A stretch of 64,000 nucleotides of DNA from Jannaschia sp. M317 (GCF_025141175.1 NZ_CP081155.1:2261001-2325000), one strand, 5' to 3'. Positions 16,400-24,880 are shown, counted from the first letter of the stretch. Translations and numbers: made by a program. Notes: generated from the sequence alone by a model not told the origin.

Positions 16400-18178
16400 T
16401 CACTCGGCGGCGACGTTCATGTCATCCTTGGAGATGCCCGCCACGCGGACCGGCTTCTTCATGGCGTCACGGCGGAACGGCTCGCCCAGTTCCTGGTTGA
16501 GGATGACCTCGATCAGGGTGGTTTCGTTGTTGTCCATCTGATCCTTGATCGCCTGGTCCAGCGCTGCCGTCAGCTCGTCCATGGTCTTGACCTGAACGCC
16601 CTTCAGGCCACAGGCCTGCGCGATGCCCGCATAGCTGACCTTCATGTCCAACTCGGTGCCGACGAAGTTGTCGTCGAACCAGAGCGTCGAGTTCCGCTTT
16701 TCGGCGCCCCACTGGTAGTTGCGGAACACGATCTGCGTGATGCCGGGCCATTCGTCGCGACCGATGGCCGTCAGTTCGTTGACCGAAATGCCGAAGGCAC
16801 CGTCACCGGCAAAGCCCACGACCGGCACGTTCGGCTGACCGATCTTGGCACCGATGATGGCGGGCAGGCCATAGCCGCAGGGACCGAACAGGCCGGGGGC
16901 CAGGTATTTCCGGCCCGCGTCGAAGTCGGGATAGGCGTTGCCGATGGCGCAGTTGTTGCCGATGTCCGACGAGATGATCGCCTCGCGGGGCAGGGCCTGC
17001 TGGATGGCGCGCCATGCCTGGCGGGGGGACATCCAGTCGGGGCGGGCGTCGCGGGCACGCTCGTTCCAGGTGGTGCCGGGATCGTCCTGCTCGTGATCCA
17101 GCGACGAAAGCTCCTGCTTCCAGGCGGATTTGGTCTGCGCGATCTTGGCCTTGCGGTCTTCGCGGCCTGCGTCGCCTGCCCCGTCGGACAGCTTGTTCAG
17201 GATGCCGGTCGCGACCTTGGCGGCGTCACCGACGATGCCGACCGATACCTTTTTGGTCAGGCCGATGCGATCGGGATTGATGTCGACCTGGATGATCTTG
17301 GCGTCCGCAGGCCAGTAATCCATGCCGTAGCCCGGCAACGTCGAGAACGGGTTCAGGCGCGTGCCGAGGCAGACGACGACGTCGGCGTCCTTGATCAGCT
17401 GCATCGCCGCCTTGGAGCCGTTGTAGCCCAGCGGACCGGCAAACAGCGGGTGCGAACCGGGGAAGGCGTCGTTGTGCTGATAGCCAACGCAGACCGGCGC
17501 ATCCAGACGTTCGGCCAGGGCCATCGAAGCGGCGATGCCGCCCTTGGACAGGACCACGCCCGCGCCATTCAGGATCACCGGGTTCTTGGCGTCCGAGATC
17601 AGCTTGGCCGCCGTTTCGATCGAGGTTTCGCCGCCCGGCGAGACTTCGAAGTTGATCGGCTGCGGGATTTCGATGTCGACGACCTGGGTCCAGAAATCGC
17701 GCGGGATGTTGATCTGCGCCGGACCGGACAGGCGGTGCGCCTTGGAAATCACGCGGGCCAGCACTTCGCAGATGCGGGTGGGGTCGCGGACTTCTTCCTG
17801 GTAGGCGACGCAGTCCTTGAACAGGTTCATCTGCTCCATTTCCTGGAAACCGCCCTGACCGATGGTCTTGTTGGCGGCCTGCGGCGTGACCAGCAGGCAC
17901 GGCGTGTGGTTCCAGTAGGCGGTTTTGACCGACGTGACGAAGTTGGTGATGCCAGGGCCGTTCTGCGCGATCATCATCGACATTTCGCCGGTGGCGCGGG
18001 TGTAGCCGTCGGCCATCATGCCGGCGGTCATCTCGTGGGCGCAGTCCCAAAAGGTGATGCCCGCGGTCGGGAAGATGTCAGAGATGGGCATCATGGCCGA
18101 CCCGATGATCCCGAAGGCGTGGCGAATGCCGTGTGCCTGAAGGGTTTTGACGAAGGCTTCCTCGGTGGTCATCTTCAT
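16400..18178 (-). CDS. xsc: Sulfoacetaldehyde acetyltransferase
   Basis: A 592-residue thiamine-diphosphate enzyme that converts sulfoacetaldehyde plus phosphate to acetyl phosphate and sulfite. It opens MKMTTEEAFVKTLQAHGI and has GIIGSAMMPISDIFP, the pyrimidine-domain AHEMTAGMMADGY, a central Rossmann-like domain, and a ThDP-binding region with GFAGDGAFGISVNEL and NYQWGAEKRNS. These are hallmarks of Xsc rather than acetolactate synthase. It is the key desulfonation step of the locus. A candidate TauR operator pair lies 90-122 bases upstream of the start codon. Confidence 0.96.
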   Translation of the reverse strand: MKMTTEEAFVKTLQAHGIRHAFGIIGSAMMPISDIFPTAGITFWDCAHEMTAGMMADGYTRATGEMSMMIAQNGPGITNFVTSVKTAYWNHTPCLLVTPQAANKTIGQGGFQEMEQMNLFKDCVAYQEEVRDPTRICEVLARVISKAHRLSGPAQINIPRDFWTQVVDIEIPQPINFEVSPGGETSIETAAKLISDAKNPVILNGAGVVLSKGGIAASMALAERLDAPVCVGYQHNDAFPGSHPLFAGPLGYNGSKAAMQLIKDADVVVCLGTRLNPFSTLPGYGMDYWPADAKIIQVDINPDRIGLTKKVSVGIVGDAAKVATGILNKLSDGAGDAGREDRKAKIAQTKSAWKQELSSLDHEQDDPGTTWNERARDARPDWMSPRQAWRAIQQALPREAIISSDIGNNCAIGNAYPDFDAGRKYLAPGLFGPCGYGLPAIIGAKIGQPNVPVVGFAGDGAFGISVNELTAIGRDEWPGITQIVFRNYQWGAEKRNSTLWFDDNFVGTELDMKVSYAGIAQACGLKGVQVKTMDELTAALDQAIKDQMDNNETTLIEVILNQELGEPFRRDAMKKPVRVAGISKDDMNVAAE

Positions 18179-18230
18179 AGCGGGCTCTCTCCAGTGCTAT
18201 TAATGAGACGTATCGTCTCTATTTTGGCCT

Positions 18231-18300
18231 ATACTGAAGCCACTCTATGACCAGCGTCAAGCACTCAGTAGGTCCAGATCACAATGCGACCTATGGCCAG
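18231..18300 (-). promoter_or_regulatory. Candidate xsc promoter with paired TauR-type operators
   Basis: Read on the minus strand, CTGGACCTAC (18277-18268) and CTGGCCATAG (18300-18291) are direct repeats 23 bp apart. The proximal copy matches 9 of 10 positions of the CTGGACYTAA motif that I recall for Rhodobacter capsulatus TauR. Between them and xsc there is a possible TTGACG -35 (18260-18255) and CAGTAT -10 (18236-18231) with an 18-bp spacer. The operator just upstream of -35 fits an activator. Confidence 0.55.
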
Positions 18301-18320
18301 AGGGTGCGCGGAACGCAGAT

Positions 18321-19805
18321 TCAGATGATTGGCGACGGGGTCAGCGCAGCGCTTTCCTGAGCGATCCGGCGCAGCCCCTCGGGTATGTCGCGTTCCGCAA
18401 TCGAGGAGTAGGCCAGCCGGTAGTGGGTGCCCGGATCCTGCGCCGCGCCAAAAAACGGGCCTGCGGGTTCGATCAGGACCTTCCGGTCGCGCAGCCGTTG
18501 CGCCAGCACGGCGGCCGAAACACCGGGCGGGGTCTGCATCCAGAAAGAAGAGCCGCCAAACGTGTTGGACCCGGCCACGGTCAGCCCCAGTTCGCGCATT
18601 GCCTGTTCCGCCACGGTGCGGCGATCGCGGTAGGCGCGGGACATCTTGTGGACTTGTGCGTCGTAGTGGCCCTGGGACAGGAAATAGGCCGCCGCGCGCT
18701 GGATGTGGCCCGGCACGTGCCGCATGACCAGCGACCGCAGGCGGCGCACCTCCTGGACCAGGGGCGCGGGACCGACGATGTAGCCCAGGCGCAGGCCCGG
18801 AAACAGCGATTTGGCGAAGCTGCCGATGTAGATGACCCGGCCCGCGCGGTCGAGGGACTTGAGCGCCGGCGAGGGAGAGGTGGCGAAGGACATCTCGAAT
18901 TCGTAGTCGTCTTCGACAATCAGAAAGTTGTCGCGGTCGGCGCGGTCCAGTATTTCGCGGCGGCGTGCGACCGGCAACGTCACAGAGGTGGGGCAGTGGT
19001 GCGAGGGCGTCACGAACAACACATCGGTCTGCGCGGGCACCTGTTGCGGTGGCAGGCCTTGACCGTCAATCGCTACGGGGCGGACGTTGCATCCGGAATG
19101 TTGCAGGATCTGGCGCAACGGCGGATAGCAGGGGTGTTCAACCGTCGCGGTACGGCCAGGTCGCAGCAGCGCCTCGGCAATCAGCCAAAGCGCGTTTTGC
19201 GCCCCCATGGTCACCAGCACCTCTTCGGGGTGGGCGGCGATGCCGCGCCGGGGCAGGATCAGACGGATGACCTGTTCCACCAGTTGCGCGTCGTCACGTT
19301 CATAGCTGTCCGAGGTCAGCGCGTCGAAATCCCGCGCCCCCAACGCCTGAAGCGCGCATTTGCGCCAGTTCTGGTGATCGAAAAGCCGCGCGTCCGCCTG
19401 ACCGTAGATAAAGGGGTAGCGATAGCGGCGCCAATCTTCGGGGCGGGTCAGGACGGCCTCGGTCGGGGCCTGTTGGGCGAAGGCACGGGACCAATCGACC
19501 CTGCTGCCGGAGGGCATATGGCTGGGTGCGGACAGGCTGGGCGGGCGCGGGGCCGTGTCGGAGACGAAATAGCCGGATCGCCCGCGCGCAGAGAGGTAAT
19601 CGTTGGCGACCAGTTCTGTATAGGCCAGCGTCACGGTGATCCGGCTGATACCCAGGTGCCGCGCCAACCCGCGAGAGGAGGGCATCCGGTCGCCGGGGCG
19701 GAACCGTCCAGACAGGATGCCGCCGGTCACCAGTTCCTGCAACTGCCGTTGCAGCGTGCCCTGGTGCAGCGGGTCGAGGATGAAGGTTTCCACGGCTATG
19801 GCCAT
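18321..19805 (-). CDS. tauR: MocR-type (GntR plus aminotransferase domain) regulator TauR
   Basis: A 494-residue regulator. It has an N-terminal winged helix-turn-helix (about residues 15-80, with GRFRPGDRMPSSRGLARHLGISRITVTLAY) and a class-I aminotransferase-like domain from about residue 110. The domain holds VEDDYEFEMSF and the PLP-lysine segment IGSFAKSLFPGLRLG. This MocR/PdxR subfamily senses amino compounds through PLP. The location between xsc and tpa identifies it as TauR, the taurine-responsive activator. CTGGAC repeats abut its own start codon, which suggests autoregulation. Confidence 0.9.
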   Translation of the reverse strand: MAIAVETFILDPLHQGTLQRQLQELVTGGILSGRFRPGDRMPSSRGLARHLGISRITVTLAYTELVANDYLSARGRSGYFVSDTAPRPPSLSAPSHMPSGSRVDWSRAFAQQAPTEAVLTRPEDWRRYRYPFIYGQADARLFDHQNWRKCALQALGARDFDALTSDSYERDDAQLVEQVIRLILPRRGIAAHPEEVLVTMGAQNALWLIAEALLRPGRTATVEHPCYPPLRQILQHSGCNVRPVAIDGQGLPPQQVPAQTDVLFVTPSHHCPTSVTLPVARRREILDRADRDNFLIVEDDYEFEMSFATSPSPALKSLDRAGRVIYIGSFAKSLFPGLRLGYIVGPAPLVQEVRRLRSLVMRHVPGHIQRAAAYFLSQGHYDAQVHKMSRAYRDRRTVAEQAMRELGLTVAGSNTFGGSSFWMQTPPGVSAAVLAQRLRDRKVLIEPAGPFFGAAQDPGTHYRLAYSSIAERDIPEGLRRIAQESAALTPSPII

Positions 19806-19807
19806 AT

Positions 19808-19839
19808 CTGGACCTATAGACTGGACAGACTGGACTGAA
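19808..19839 (+). promoter_or_regulatory. CTGGAC repeats at the tauR start, candidate autoregulatory operator
   Basis: Three CTGGAC units follow each other on the plus strand: CTGGACCTAT (19808-19817), CTGGACAGAC (19821-19830) and CTGGACTGAA (19830-19839). They lie within 35 bases of the tauR ATG (19805) and point the opposite way to tauR transcription, unlike the pairs at tpa and xsc. The first and third are 22 bp apart. Binding here would block tauR expression. Confidence 0.5.
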
Positions 19840-19986
19840 AAGGCTGCGGGTGTTTGATTGTCGCGCCGCAGGCTGCGGGCCTCGGCATCTCTGGAGTGCG
19901 GCTATGGGGTAGCCGCAGCAGTCTGAACCGAGCGGCGGGACGTGGCGCTGGCCGCTCCGCTTGCTGGGCTGTCGCAAGGATAGGAT

Positions 19987-20009
19987 GCCGCCCCCGGTAT
20001 GGGGGCGGC
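19987..20009 (-). terminator. GC-rich hairpin after tpa
   Basis: A perfect 9-bp stem (GCCGCCCCC at 19987-19995, GGGGGCGGC at 20001-20009) with a 5-base loop, starting 7 bases past the tpa stop. There is no T-run on the minus strand, so it may pause transcription or stabilise the mRNA end rather than act as a full intrinsic terminator. Confidence 0.5.
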
Positions 20010-20016
20010 GAAAACC

Positions 20017-21411
20017 TTAGCCGAACACCTTCGTCAGTGCGCGGTCGACCGCGTCGGTGATCTGGTCGATGTCGTCTGCGGTGGCGATCAGAGCGGGGCT
20101 GAAGCAGAGCGTGTTGTTGAAACCCGGCAGCGACCGGTTGGTCGCGCCGATGATGACACCCTGCGCCATGCAGTCGGCAACGACGGCCTGCACCATCTTT
20201 TCGTCCGCAGCCTCACGCGTTTTGCGGTCGGCGACCAGTTCGGCCCCGAGGAACAGGCCCTTGCCGCGCACCTGGCCGATGACGGCATGCTTTTCCATCA
20301 ATGCCTCGAGGTTGGACAGCATGTGTGCGCCCATGGCGGTGCAGTTTTCCAGCAGGCCCTCGCGCTCGATGATGGCCATGTTGGCGATGGCTGCCGCCGG
20401 GCCCGCCGCACAGCCGCCAAAGGTCGAGACGTCGCGGAAGTAGTGCAGCTTGTCCGAGGGGTCGTCCTTGAACATGTCGAAGACGGCTTCGGTCGTCACC
20501 ATGCAAGAGATGGCAGCGTAGCCCGAGGCGACACCCTTGGCCATCGTCACGAAGTCCGGCTTGATGCCGTAGTGCTGATACCCGAACCAGGTGCCGGTGC
20601 GGCCCACGCCGCAGACGACCTCGTCGATGTGCAAGAGCAGGTCGTATTTCTCGACGATCTCGGCCACGCGTTCCCAGTACCCGGCGGGGGGCACGATCAC
20701 GCCGCCGCCCGCTGTCACCGGCTCCAGGCAGAGGGCGCCGACGGTGTCGGGGCCTTCGCGCAGGATCACCTCCTCGATGGCATCGGCGGCGCGGCGGCCG
20801 TATTCTTCACCGGACAGATCGCCCCAGCCCTGATCGCCCTTGCGGTATTCCAGGCAATGGGGGACCGACACGAACCCAGGCGTGAAGGGACCGTATTGCG
20901 CGTTCCGCTCCTCCTGGCCGCCTGCTGACAGACAGGCGATGGTGGTGCCGTGATAGTCCCGCTCGCGGTAGAGAATCTTGTATTTCTTGCCGCCGTGGTG
21001 ACGGGCGGAAATCTGGCGGATCATCTTGAAGGCCTTCTCGTTGGCCTCCGATCCGGAGTTGGCATAGAACACGCGGCTCAGGCCCGGCATCTTGCTGATC
21101 AGTTTTTCCGCAAACTGAGAACCGGGGATCGAGCCCGCCGTCTGGGCGAAATAGTTCATCTTGACCAGCTGATCGCGGACGGCGTTGGCGATTTCTTCGC
21201 GGCCGTAGCCGACATTCACGGTCCAGACACCACCGGACACGGCGTCCAGGTGTTCCTTGCCGTGCTGATCCCAGACGCGCATGCCGCGGCCTTCGACGAT
21301 AATGCGAGGATCGTTTGTTTCAAGAGGTTTATGCGGCAGAAGGTGATGCCAGACGTGGGCGCGGTCGGCTTCGACGATGGCGGTCATGTCGTTCGGGGTC
21401 AGGGTATCCAT
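20017..21411 (-). CDS. tpa: Taurine--pyruvate aminotransferase
   Basis: A 464-residue class-III (omega) aminotransferase transferring the amino group of taurine to pyruvate, giving alanine and sulfoacetaldehyde. Motifs: AVSGGVWTVNVGYG, YANSGSEANEKAFKM for PLP phosphate, YRERDYHGTT, LHIDEVVCGVGRTGTWFGYQ, and the PLP lysine in TMAKGVASGY. The ATG at 21411 is preferred to 21417 and 21438 because GGAG lies at the right distance only for it. It is divergent from tauABC, and the shared region contains a TauR-type operator pair. Confidence 0.95.
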   Translation of the reverse strand: MDTLTPNDMTAIVEADRAHVWHHLLPHKPLETNDPRIIVEGRGMRVWDQHGKEHLDAVSGGVWTVNVGYGREEIANAVRDQLVKMNYFAQTAGSIPGSQFAEKLISKMPGLSRVFYANSGSEANEKAFKMIRQISARHHGGKKYKILYRERDYHGTTIACLSAGGQEERNAQYGPFTPGFVSVPHCLEYRKGDQGWGDLSGEEYGRRAADAIEEVILREGPDTVGALCLEPVTAGGGVIVPPAGYWERVAEIVEKYDLLLHIDEVVCGVGRTGTWFGYQHYGIKPDFVTMAKGVASGYAAISCMVTTEAVFDMFKDDPSDKLHYFRDVSTFGGCAAGPAAAIANMAIIEREGLLENCTAMGAHMLSNLEALMEKHAVIGQVRGKGLFLGAELVADRKTREAADEKMVQAVVADCMAQGVIIGATNRSLPGFNNTLCFSPALIATADDIDQITDAVDRALTKVFG

Positions 21412-21501
21412 GGGCATTCTCCGGGACGGGACGGACACCGCAAGATACGGGCCGTGGCGTCGAAATCATCATGCAATTTTCCAACTCTTTCGAGAGGCCG
21501 G

Positions 21502-21534
21502 ATAGGGCCAGAAATACCCTGCGCTTAGGTCCAG
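21502..21534 (-). promoter_or_regulatory. Paired TauR-type operators in the tpa/tauA divergent region
   Basis: On the minus strand CTGGCCCTAT (21511-21502) and CTGGACCTAA (21534-21525) are direct repeats with 23-bp periodicity. The distal copy matches the recalled R. capsulatus TauR motif CTGGACYTAA at all ten positions. The proximal copy begins 91 bases upstream of the tpa ATG, essentially the same distance as at xsc (90). The pair lies about 135 bases from the tauA start and could serve both directions. No strong sigma-70 boxes were recognised for tpa or tauA. Confidence 0.65.
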
Positions 21535-21668
21535 CTTGCCGTCACTGTTGTCAGGTGACGCAGGGGGCACCTAGGCTTTGCACGTGCTGACGGACCTGCG
21601 AGGGTCCGCTGCTTCCCAGGGGCCAAAGATGCGCCGGGACCTCGATGATACAACCGGGAGAAATCAAT

Positions 21669-22676
21669 ATGACACTTAAATCCAAGCTTATGGGCGCTGT
21701 CGCCGCCGCCACCATGCTGTCGGGCGCACAGGTTGCCATGGCCGACGGTCACCTGTCTGAAATCACCGTCGCCTATTTCCTTGAGTGGCCGATGCCGATG
21801 CTGGCCGCTAAGGCCGCGGGCACCTATGACGAGACGCTGGGCGTCACCGTCAACTGGGTCAGCTTCGAGACCGGCACCGCGATGTCCGCCGCAATGGCAT
21901 CCGGCGACGTGCAACTGGCTGTGTCCCAAGGCGTTCCGCCCTTCGTGGTGGCCGCCTCTGCCGGGCAGGACCTGCAGGTGATCGACGTGGCCGTGTCCTA
22001 TTCCGAGAACGACAACTGCGTCGTCAGCTCGGCCCTGGACATCACCAAGGACAATGCGTCCGAACTGGCCGGCAAGAAGGTCGCCGTGCCGCTGGGCACT
22101 GCGGCGCACTACGGCTTCCTGCGTCAGATGGGTCACTTCGGCGTCGATCTGGCCTCGCTGGATGTGGTCGACATGGATCCGCCGACCGGCGCGACCGCGC
22201 TGGCCCAAGGCGACGTCGATTTTGCCTGCGGCTACGGCGGCGGTCTGAACACCATGAAGGAATCGGGCAACGTCCTGCTGACCGGTGCCGAAAAGGAAGC
22301 CCTGGGCATCCTGGTCTTCGACGTCACGTCCGCGCCTGCGCAGTTCGTGGCCGAGAACCCCGACCTGGTGGCCAAGTTCGTCAAGGTCACGGCTGACGCC
22401 AATGCCGAATGGGCCGCGAACCCGACCGAAGAGATGCTGCAGGTGATCGCCGACGAATCCGGTCAGGAGCTGGAGGCCGCGCGCGGCAACCTGGCGACCT
22501 TCGCCTTCCCGACGATCGAAGAGCAGCTGTCCGAGACCTGGCTGGGCGGCAACGCGGCGACCTTCATGAAGGGCGTGGCCGATGTCTTCGTCGAGGCGGG
22601 GTCCATCCCCTCGGCGCTGGACAGCTATTCCGACCTGGTGAACACGCAGCCGCTCGAAGACGCGCAGGGCATGTAA
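21669..22676 (+). CDS. tauA: Taurine ABC transporter substrate-binding protein
   Basis: A 335-residue periplasmic binding protein with a Sec signal peptide (about 24 residues, ending QVAMA-DGH). The mature part begins LSEITVAYFLEWPMPMLAAKAAG and contains TALAQGDVDFACGYGGG, as in alphaproteobacterial TauA. The ATG at 21669 follows GGGAGAAA; an earlier in-frame start at 21645 would add charged residues before the signal. It is the first gene of tauABC. A stable hairpin separates it from tauB. Confidence 0.92.
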   Translation: MTLKSKLMGAVAAATMLSGAQVAMADGHLSEITVAYFLEWPMPMLAAKAAGTYDETLGVTVNWVSFETGTAMSAAMASGDVQLAVSQGVPPFVVAASAGQDLQVIDVAVSYSENDNCVVSSALDITKDNASELAGKKVAVPLGTAAHYGFLRQMGHFGVDLASLDVVDMDPPTGATALAQGDVDFACGYGGGLNTMKESGNVLLTGAEKEALGILVFDVTSAPAQFVAENPDLVAKFVKVTADANAEWAANPTEEMLQVIADESGQELEAARGNLATFAFPTIEEQLSETWLGGNAATFMKGVADVFVEAGSIPSALDSYSDLVNTQPLEDAQGM

Positions 22677-22697
22677 TCCACGTTCCTAACAGACACC

Positions 22698-22723
22698 GCC
22701 ACGCCCCAGACCCGGGGCGTGGC
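22698..22723 (+). terminator. Intercistronic hairpin between tauA and tauB
   Basis: A perfect 10-bp stem (GCCACGCCCC at 22698-22707, GGGGCGTGGC at 22714-22723) with a 6-base loop and no T-run. It sits 22 bases after the tauA stop. Such hairpins commonly protect the 3' end of binding-protein mRNA or cause partial termination, so TauA is made in excess over TauB and TauC. Confidence 0.6.
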
Positions 22724-22740
22724 ATCAGGAAGGACCACAA

Positions 22741-23544
22741 ATGACCGGACTATCCATCGAAAGCATCTCGATGCGATTCGATTTGCCCAATGGAAGCCAC
22801 GTGCAGGCGTTGAAGGACGTGTCGCTGGATCTGGCCAAGGGCGAATTGATGAGCGTGCTTGGCCCCTCGGGCTGCGGCAAGACCACGCTGTTGAATATCG
22901 TGGCAGGTTTTCTTGCCCCGACCGAAGGACGGATCGTCCTGAACGGTCACGACGTCAAAGGCCCCGACGCCGAACGTGGCATGGTGTTTCAGCAAGGCGC
23001 CCTGTTCGAGTGGATGTCCGTGCGCGAGAACGTCGAATTTGGCCCCCGCATGAAGGGCACCCCGCTGGCCGAACGCCGACAGGATGCCGACCGCCTGCTG
23101 GAAATCACCGGCCTGAAGGATTTCAAGGACAAGGCGATCTATGAATTGTCTGGCGGCATGCAACAGCGTGTGGCCCTGGCCCGCTGTCTTGCCAACGACC
23201 CCGACGTCATCTTGATGGATGAACCGCTGGGCGCGCTGGACGCGCTGACACGTGAAAAGATGCAGGGCCTCGTGCTCAAGCTCTGGAAAGAGACCGGCAA
23301 GACCATCATCCTGATCACCCACTCAGTCGAAGAGGCGCTGCTGCTGGGCGAACGGTTGCTGGTCATGGCCCCGCGCCCCGGTCGCATTCACCGCGAATAT
23401 CGCCTGCCGTTTGCGGAAATGGGCGTCGAGACGGACCTGCGAGAGGTCAAGAAACACCCCGACTTCGGCACCCGCCGAGAGGAGATCCTGTCAATGATCT
23501 GGGAGATGGAAGAAGAAATCATGGGCCGGACGGAGGACGCTTGA
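22741..23544 (+). CDS. tauB: Taurine ABC transporter ATP-binding protein
   Basis: A 267-residue nitrate/sulfonate-type ABC ATPase: Walker A GPSGCGKTT, Q-loop MVFQQGALFEWMSVRENV, signature LSGGMQQRVALARCL, Walker B VILMDEPLGALD, H-loop LITHSVEEALLLGERLLVM. The closing segment PGRIHREYRLPF is typical of the SsuB/TauB group. It energises taurine uptake with TauC. The start has an AGGA eight bases upstream, and the stop is one base before the tauC start. Confidence 0.93.
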   Translation: MTGLSIESISMRFDLPNGSHVQALKDVSLDLAKGELMSVLGPSGCGKTTLLNIVAGFLAPTEGRIVLNGHDVKGPDAERGMVFQQGALFEWMSVRENVEFGPRMKGTPLAERRQDADRLLEITGLKDFKDKAIYELSGGMQQRVALARCLANDPDVILMDEPLGALDALTREKMQGLVLKLWKETGKTIILITHSVEEALLLGERLLVMAPRPGRIHREYRLPFAEMGVETDLREVKKHPDFGTRREEILSMIWEMEEEIMGRTEDA

Positions 23545-23545
23545 T

Positions 23546-24817
23546 ATGACCGGACTTCTTATCATCGTCGCCTACGTGGCCATGTTCGTGATCTCCATGG
23601 TGGTGGTCAACACGTTGACCGCGAAATCGAAACCCAAGGATTTCACCTCGCTCAAGACCGTCACCTTTGGCGACGAAAGCGCGGTGCGCCCGAACCGTTG
23701 GGCGTCAGTTATTTCCGTCGTGGTGCTGTTTTTGATCTGGGGCGCGTTCACCGGCTCGAAACTGTCGCCCATCCATGTGCCGGGTCCGTTCGAGGGGGAC
23801 ACCTCGTTCACCTATACGGCCCAGAATGCCGCCGGCGACACCGATGACGCAACGGTTGCCGTGCGCGTCCACGAAGTTGGCGCCGAGGTCGAGGACCCGG
23901 TGCTGGAGCCGGGCGACGGATTTGCCAAGAACGACGTCGACAGGGTCGGGCTTTACCGGTCCAAGATCCTGCGGCTGGACCGCAACGACGAAGGCTCGGG
24001 CGAGGACGGGTATCAGATCATCGCGATCAATGGTCAGCCCATTGGCCCCAACGGGTCGGTCGATACCGATGACGGCACGATGACCATGAACGAGCGGGGC
24101 GGGTTGAACTTTGTGCCCAACAAGGGCTTCCAGATGCAACCGCTCTACCTGCCGTCGCCCGAACGGGTCGTGCAGGCCCTGGTCGAGGTGGCGCAGGACG
24201 GCTATCGCAACTTTACCCTGTGGGAACACCTGGGCTGGTCGCTGTTCCGCGTGCTTGCAGGTTTCGCGGTCGGTGCGCTGATCGGCATTCCGCTTGGCTA
24301 TGCCATGGGGCTGAGCAACTGGTTCCGGGGCTGGTTCGATCCCATCGTGGAGTTCATGCGCCCGGTGCCGCCGCTGGCCCTGATCCCGCTGGTCATCATC
24401 TGGTTCGGCATCAACGAGACCGGCAAGATCGTCCTGCTGTTCCTCGCCGCGCTGTGGATCATGGCGATCGGGGCCCGGGCGGGCGTGTCCGGGGTGAATA
24501 TCACCAAGGTTCACGCCGCCTATTCGCTGGGCGCGTCCAAGTCGCAAATCCTGCGGCACGTGATCATCCCGAATTCCCTGCCCGAGATTTTCACCGCCGC
24601 TCGTGTGGCGATGGGGGTGTGCTGGGGCACCGTGGTTGCCGCCGAACTTGTGGCGGCGAACGTCGGCGCGGGCATGATGATCACCACCGCGTCCAAGTTC
24701 CAGCAGACCTATATCGTGGTCATGGGCATCATCCTGATCGGGGTGATCGGCTTTGGCATCGATATCCTGATGCGCAAGGCAGAAAGCTGGCTGGTGCCCT
24801 GGAAGGGTCGCAGCTGA
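23546..24817 (+). CDS. tauC: Taurine ABC transporter permease with an extra extracytoplasmic domain
   Basis: At 423 residues it is about 150 longer than E. coli TauC. The C-terminal half (about residues 190-423) is a standard BPD permease: LPSPERVV, then EHLGWSLFRVLAGFAVG and the EAA loop AAYSLGASKSQILRHVIIPNSLPEIF. The N-terminus has two predicted helices (residues 3-24 and 53-71). An insert of about 110 residues follows, with SFTYTAQNAAGDTDDATVAV and NERGGLNFVPNKGF, which resemble VCBS/cadherin-like Ig repeats. The insert would face the periplasm, where TauA docks. Confidence 0.9.
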   Translation: MTGLLIIVAYVAMFVISMVVVNTLTAKSKPKDFTSLKTVTFGDESAVRPNRWASVISVVVLFLIWGAFTGSKLSPIHVPGPFEGDTSFTYTAQNAAGDTDDATVAVRVHEVGAEVEDPVLEPGDGFAKNDVDRVGLYRSKILRLDRNDEGSGEDGYQIIAINGQPIGPNGSVDTDDGTMTMNERGGLNFVPNKGFQMQPLYLPSPERVVQALVEVAQDGYRNFTLWEHLGWSLFRVLAGFAVGALIGIPLGYAMGLSNWFRGWFDPIVEFMRPVPPLALIPLVIIWFGINETGKIVLLFLAALWIMAIGARAGVSGVNITKVHAAYSLGASKSQILRHVIIPNSLPEIFTAARVAMGVCWGTVVAAELVAANVGAGMMITTASKFQQTYIVVMGIILIGVIGFGIDILMRKAESWLVPWKGRS

Positions 24818-24840
24818 TCCTTGCCGGGATCTGACCGAAG

Positions 24841-24867
24841 GGGGCCGCCGTCAGGGCGGCCCCTTTT
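24841..24867 (+). terminator. Intrinsic terminator of tauABC
   Basis: GGGGCCGCC (24841-24849) pairs perfectly with GGCGGCCCC (24855-24863) across a 5-base loop and is followed directly by TTTT. It lies 24 bases after the tauC stop. The convergent Slam gene ends at 24881, so the hairpin also marks the border between loci. Confidence 0.85.
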
Positions 24868-24880
24868 CATTTGCTCTGCC

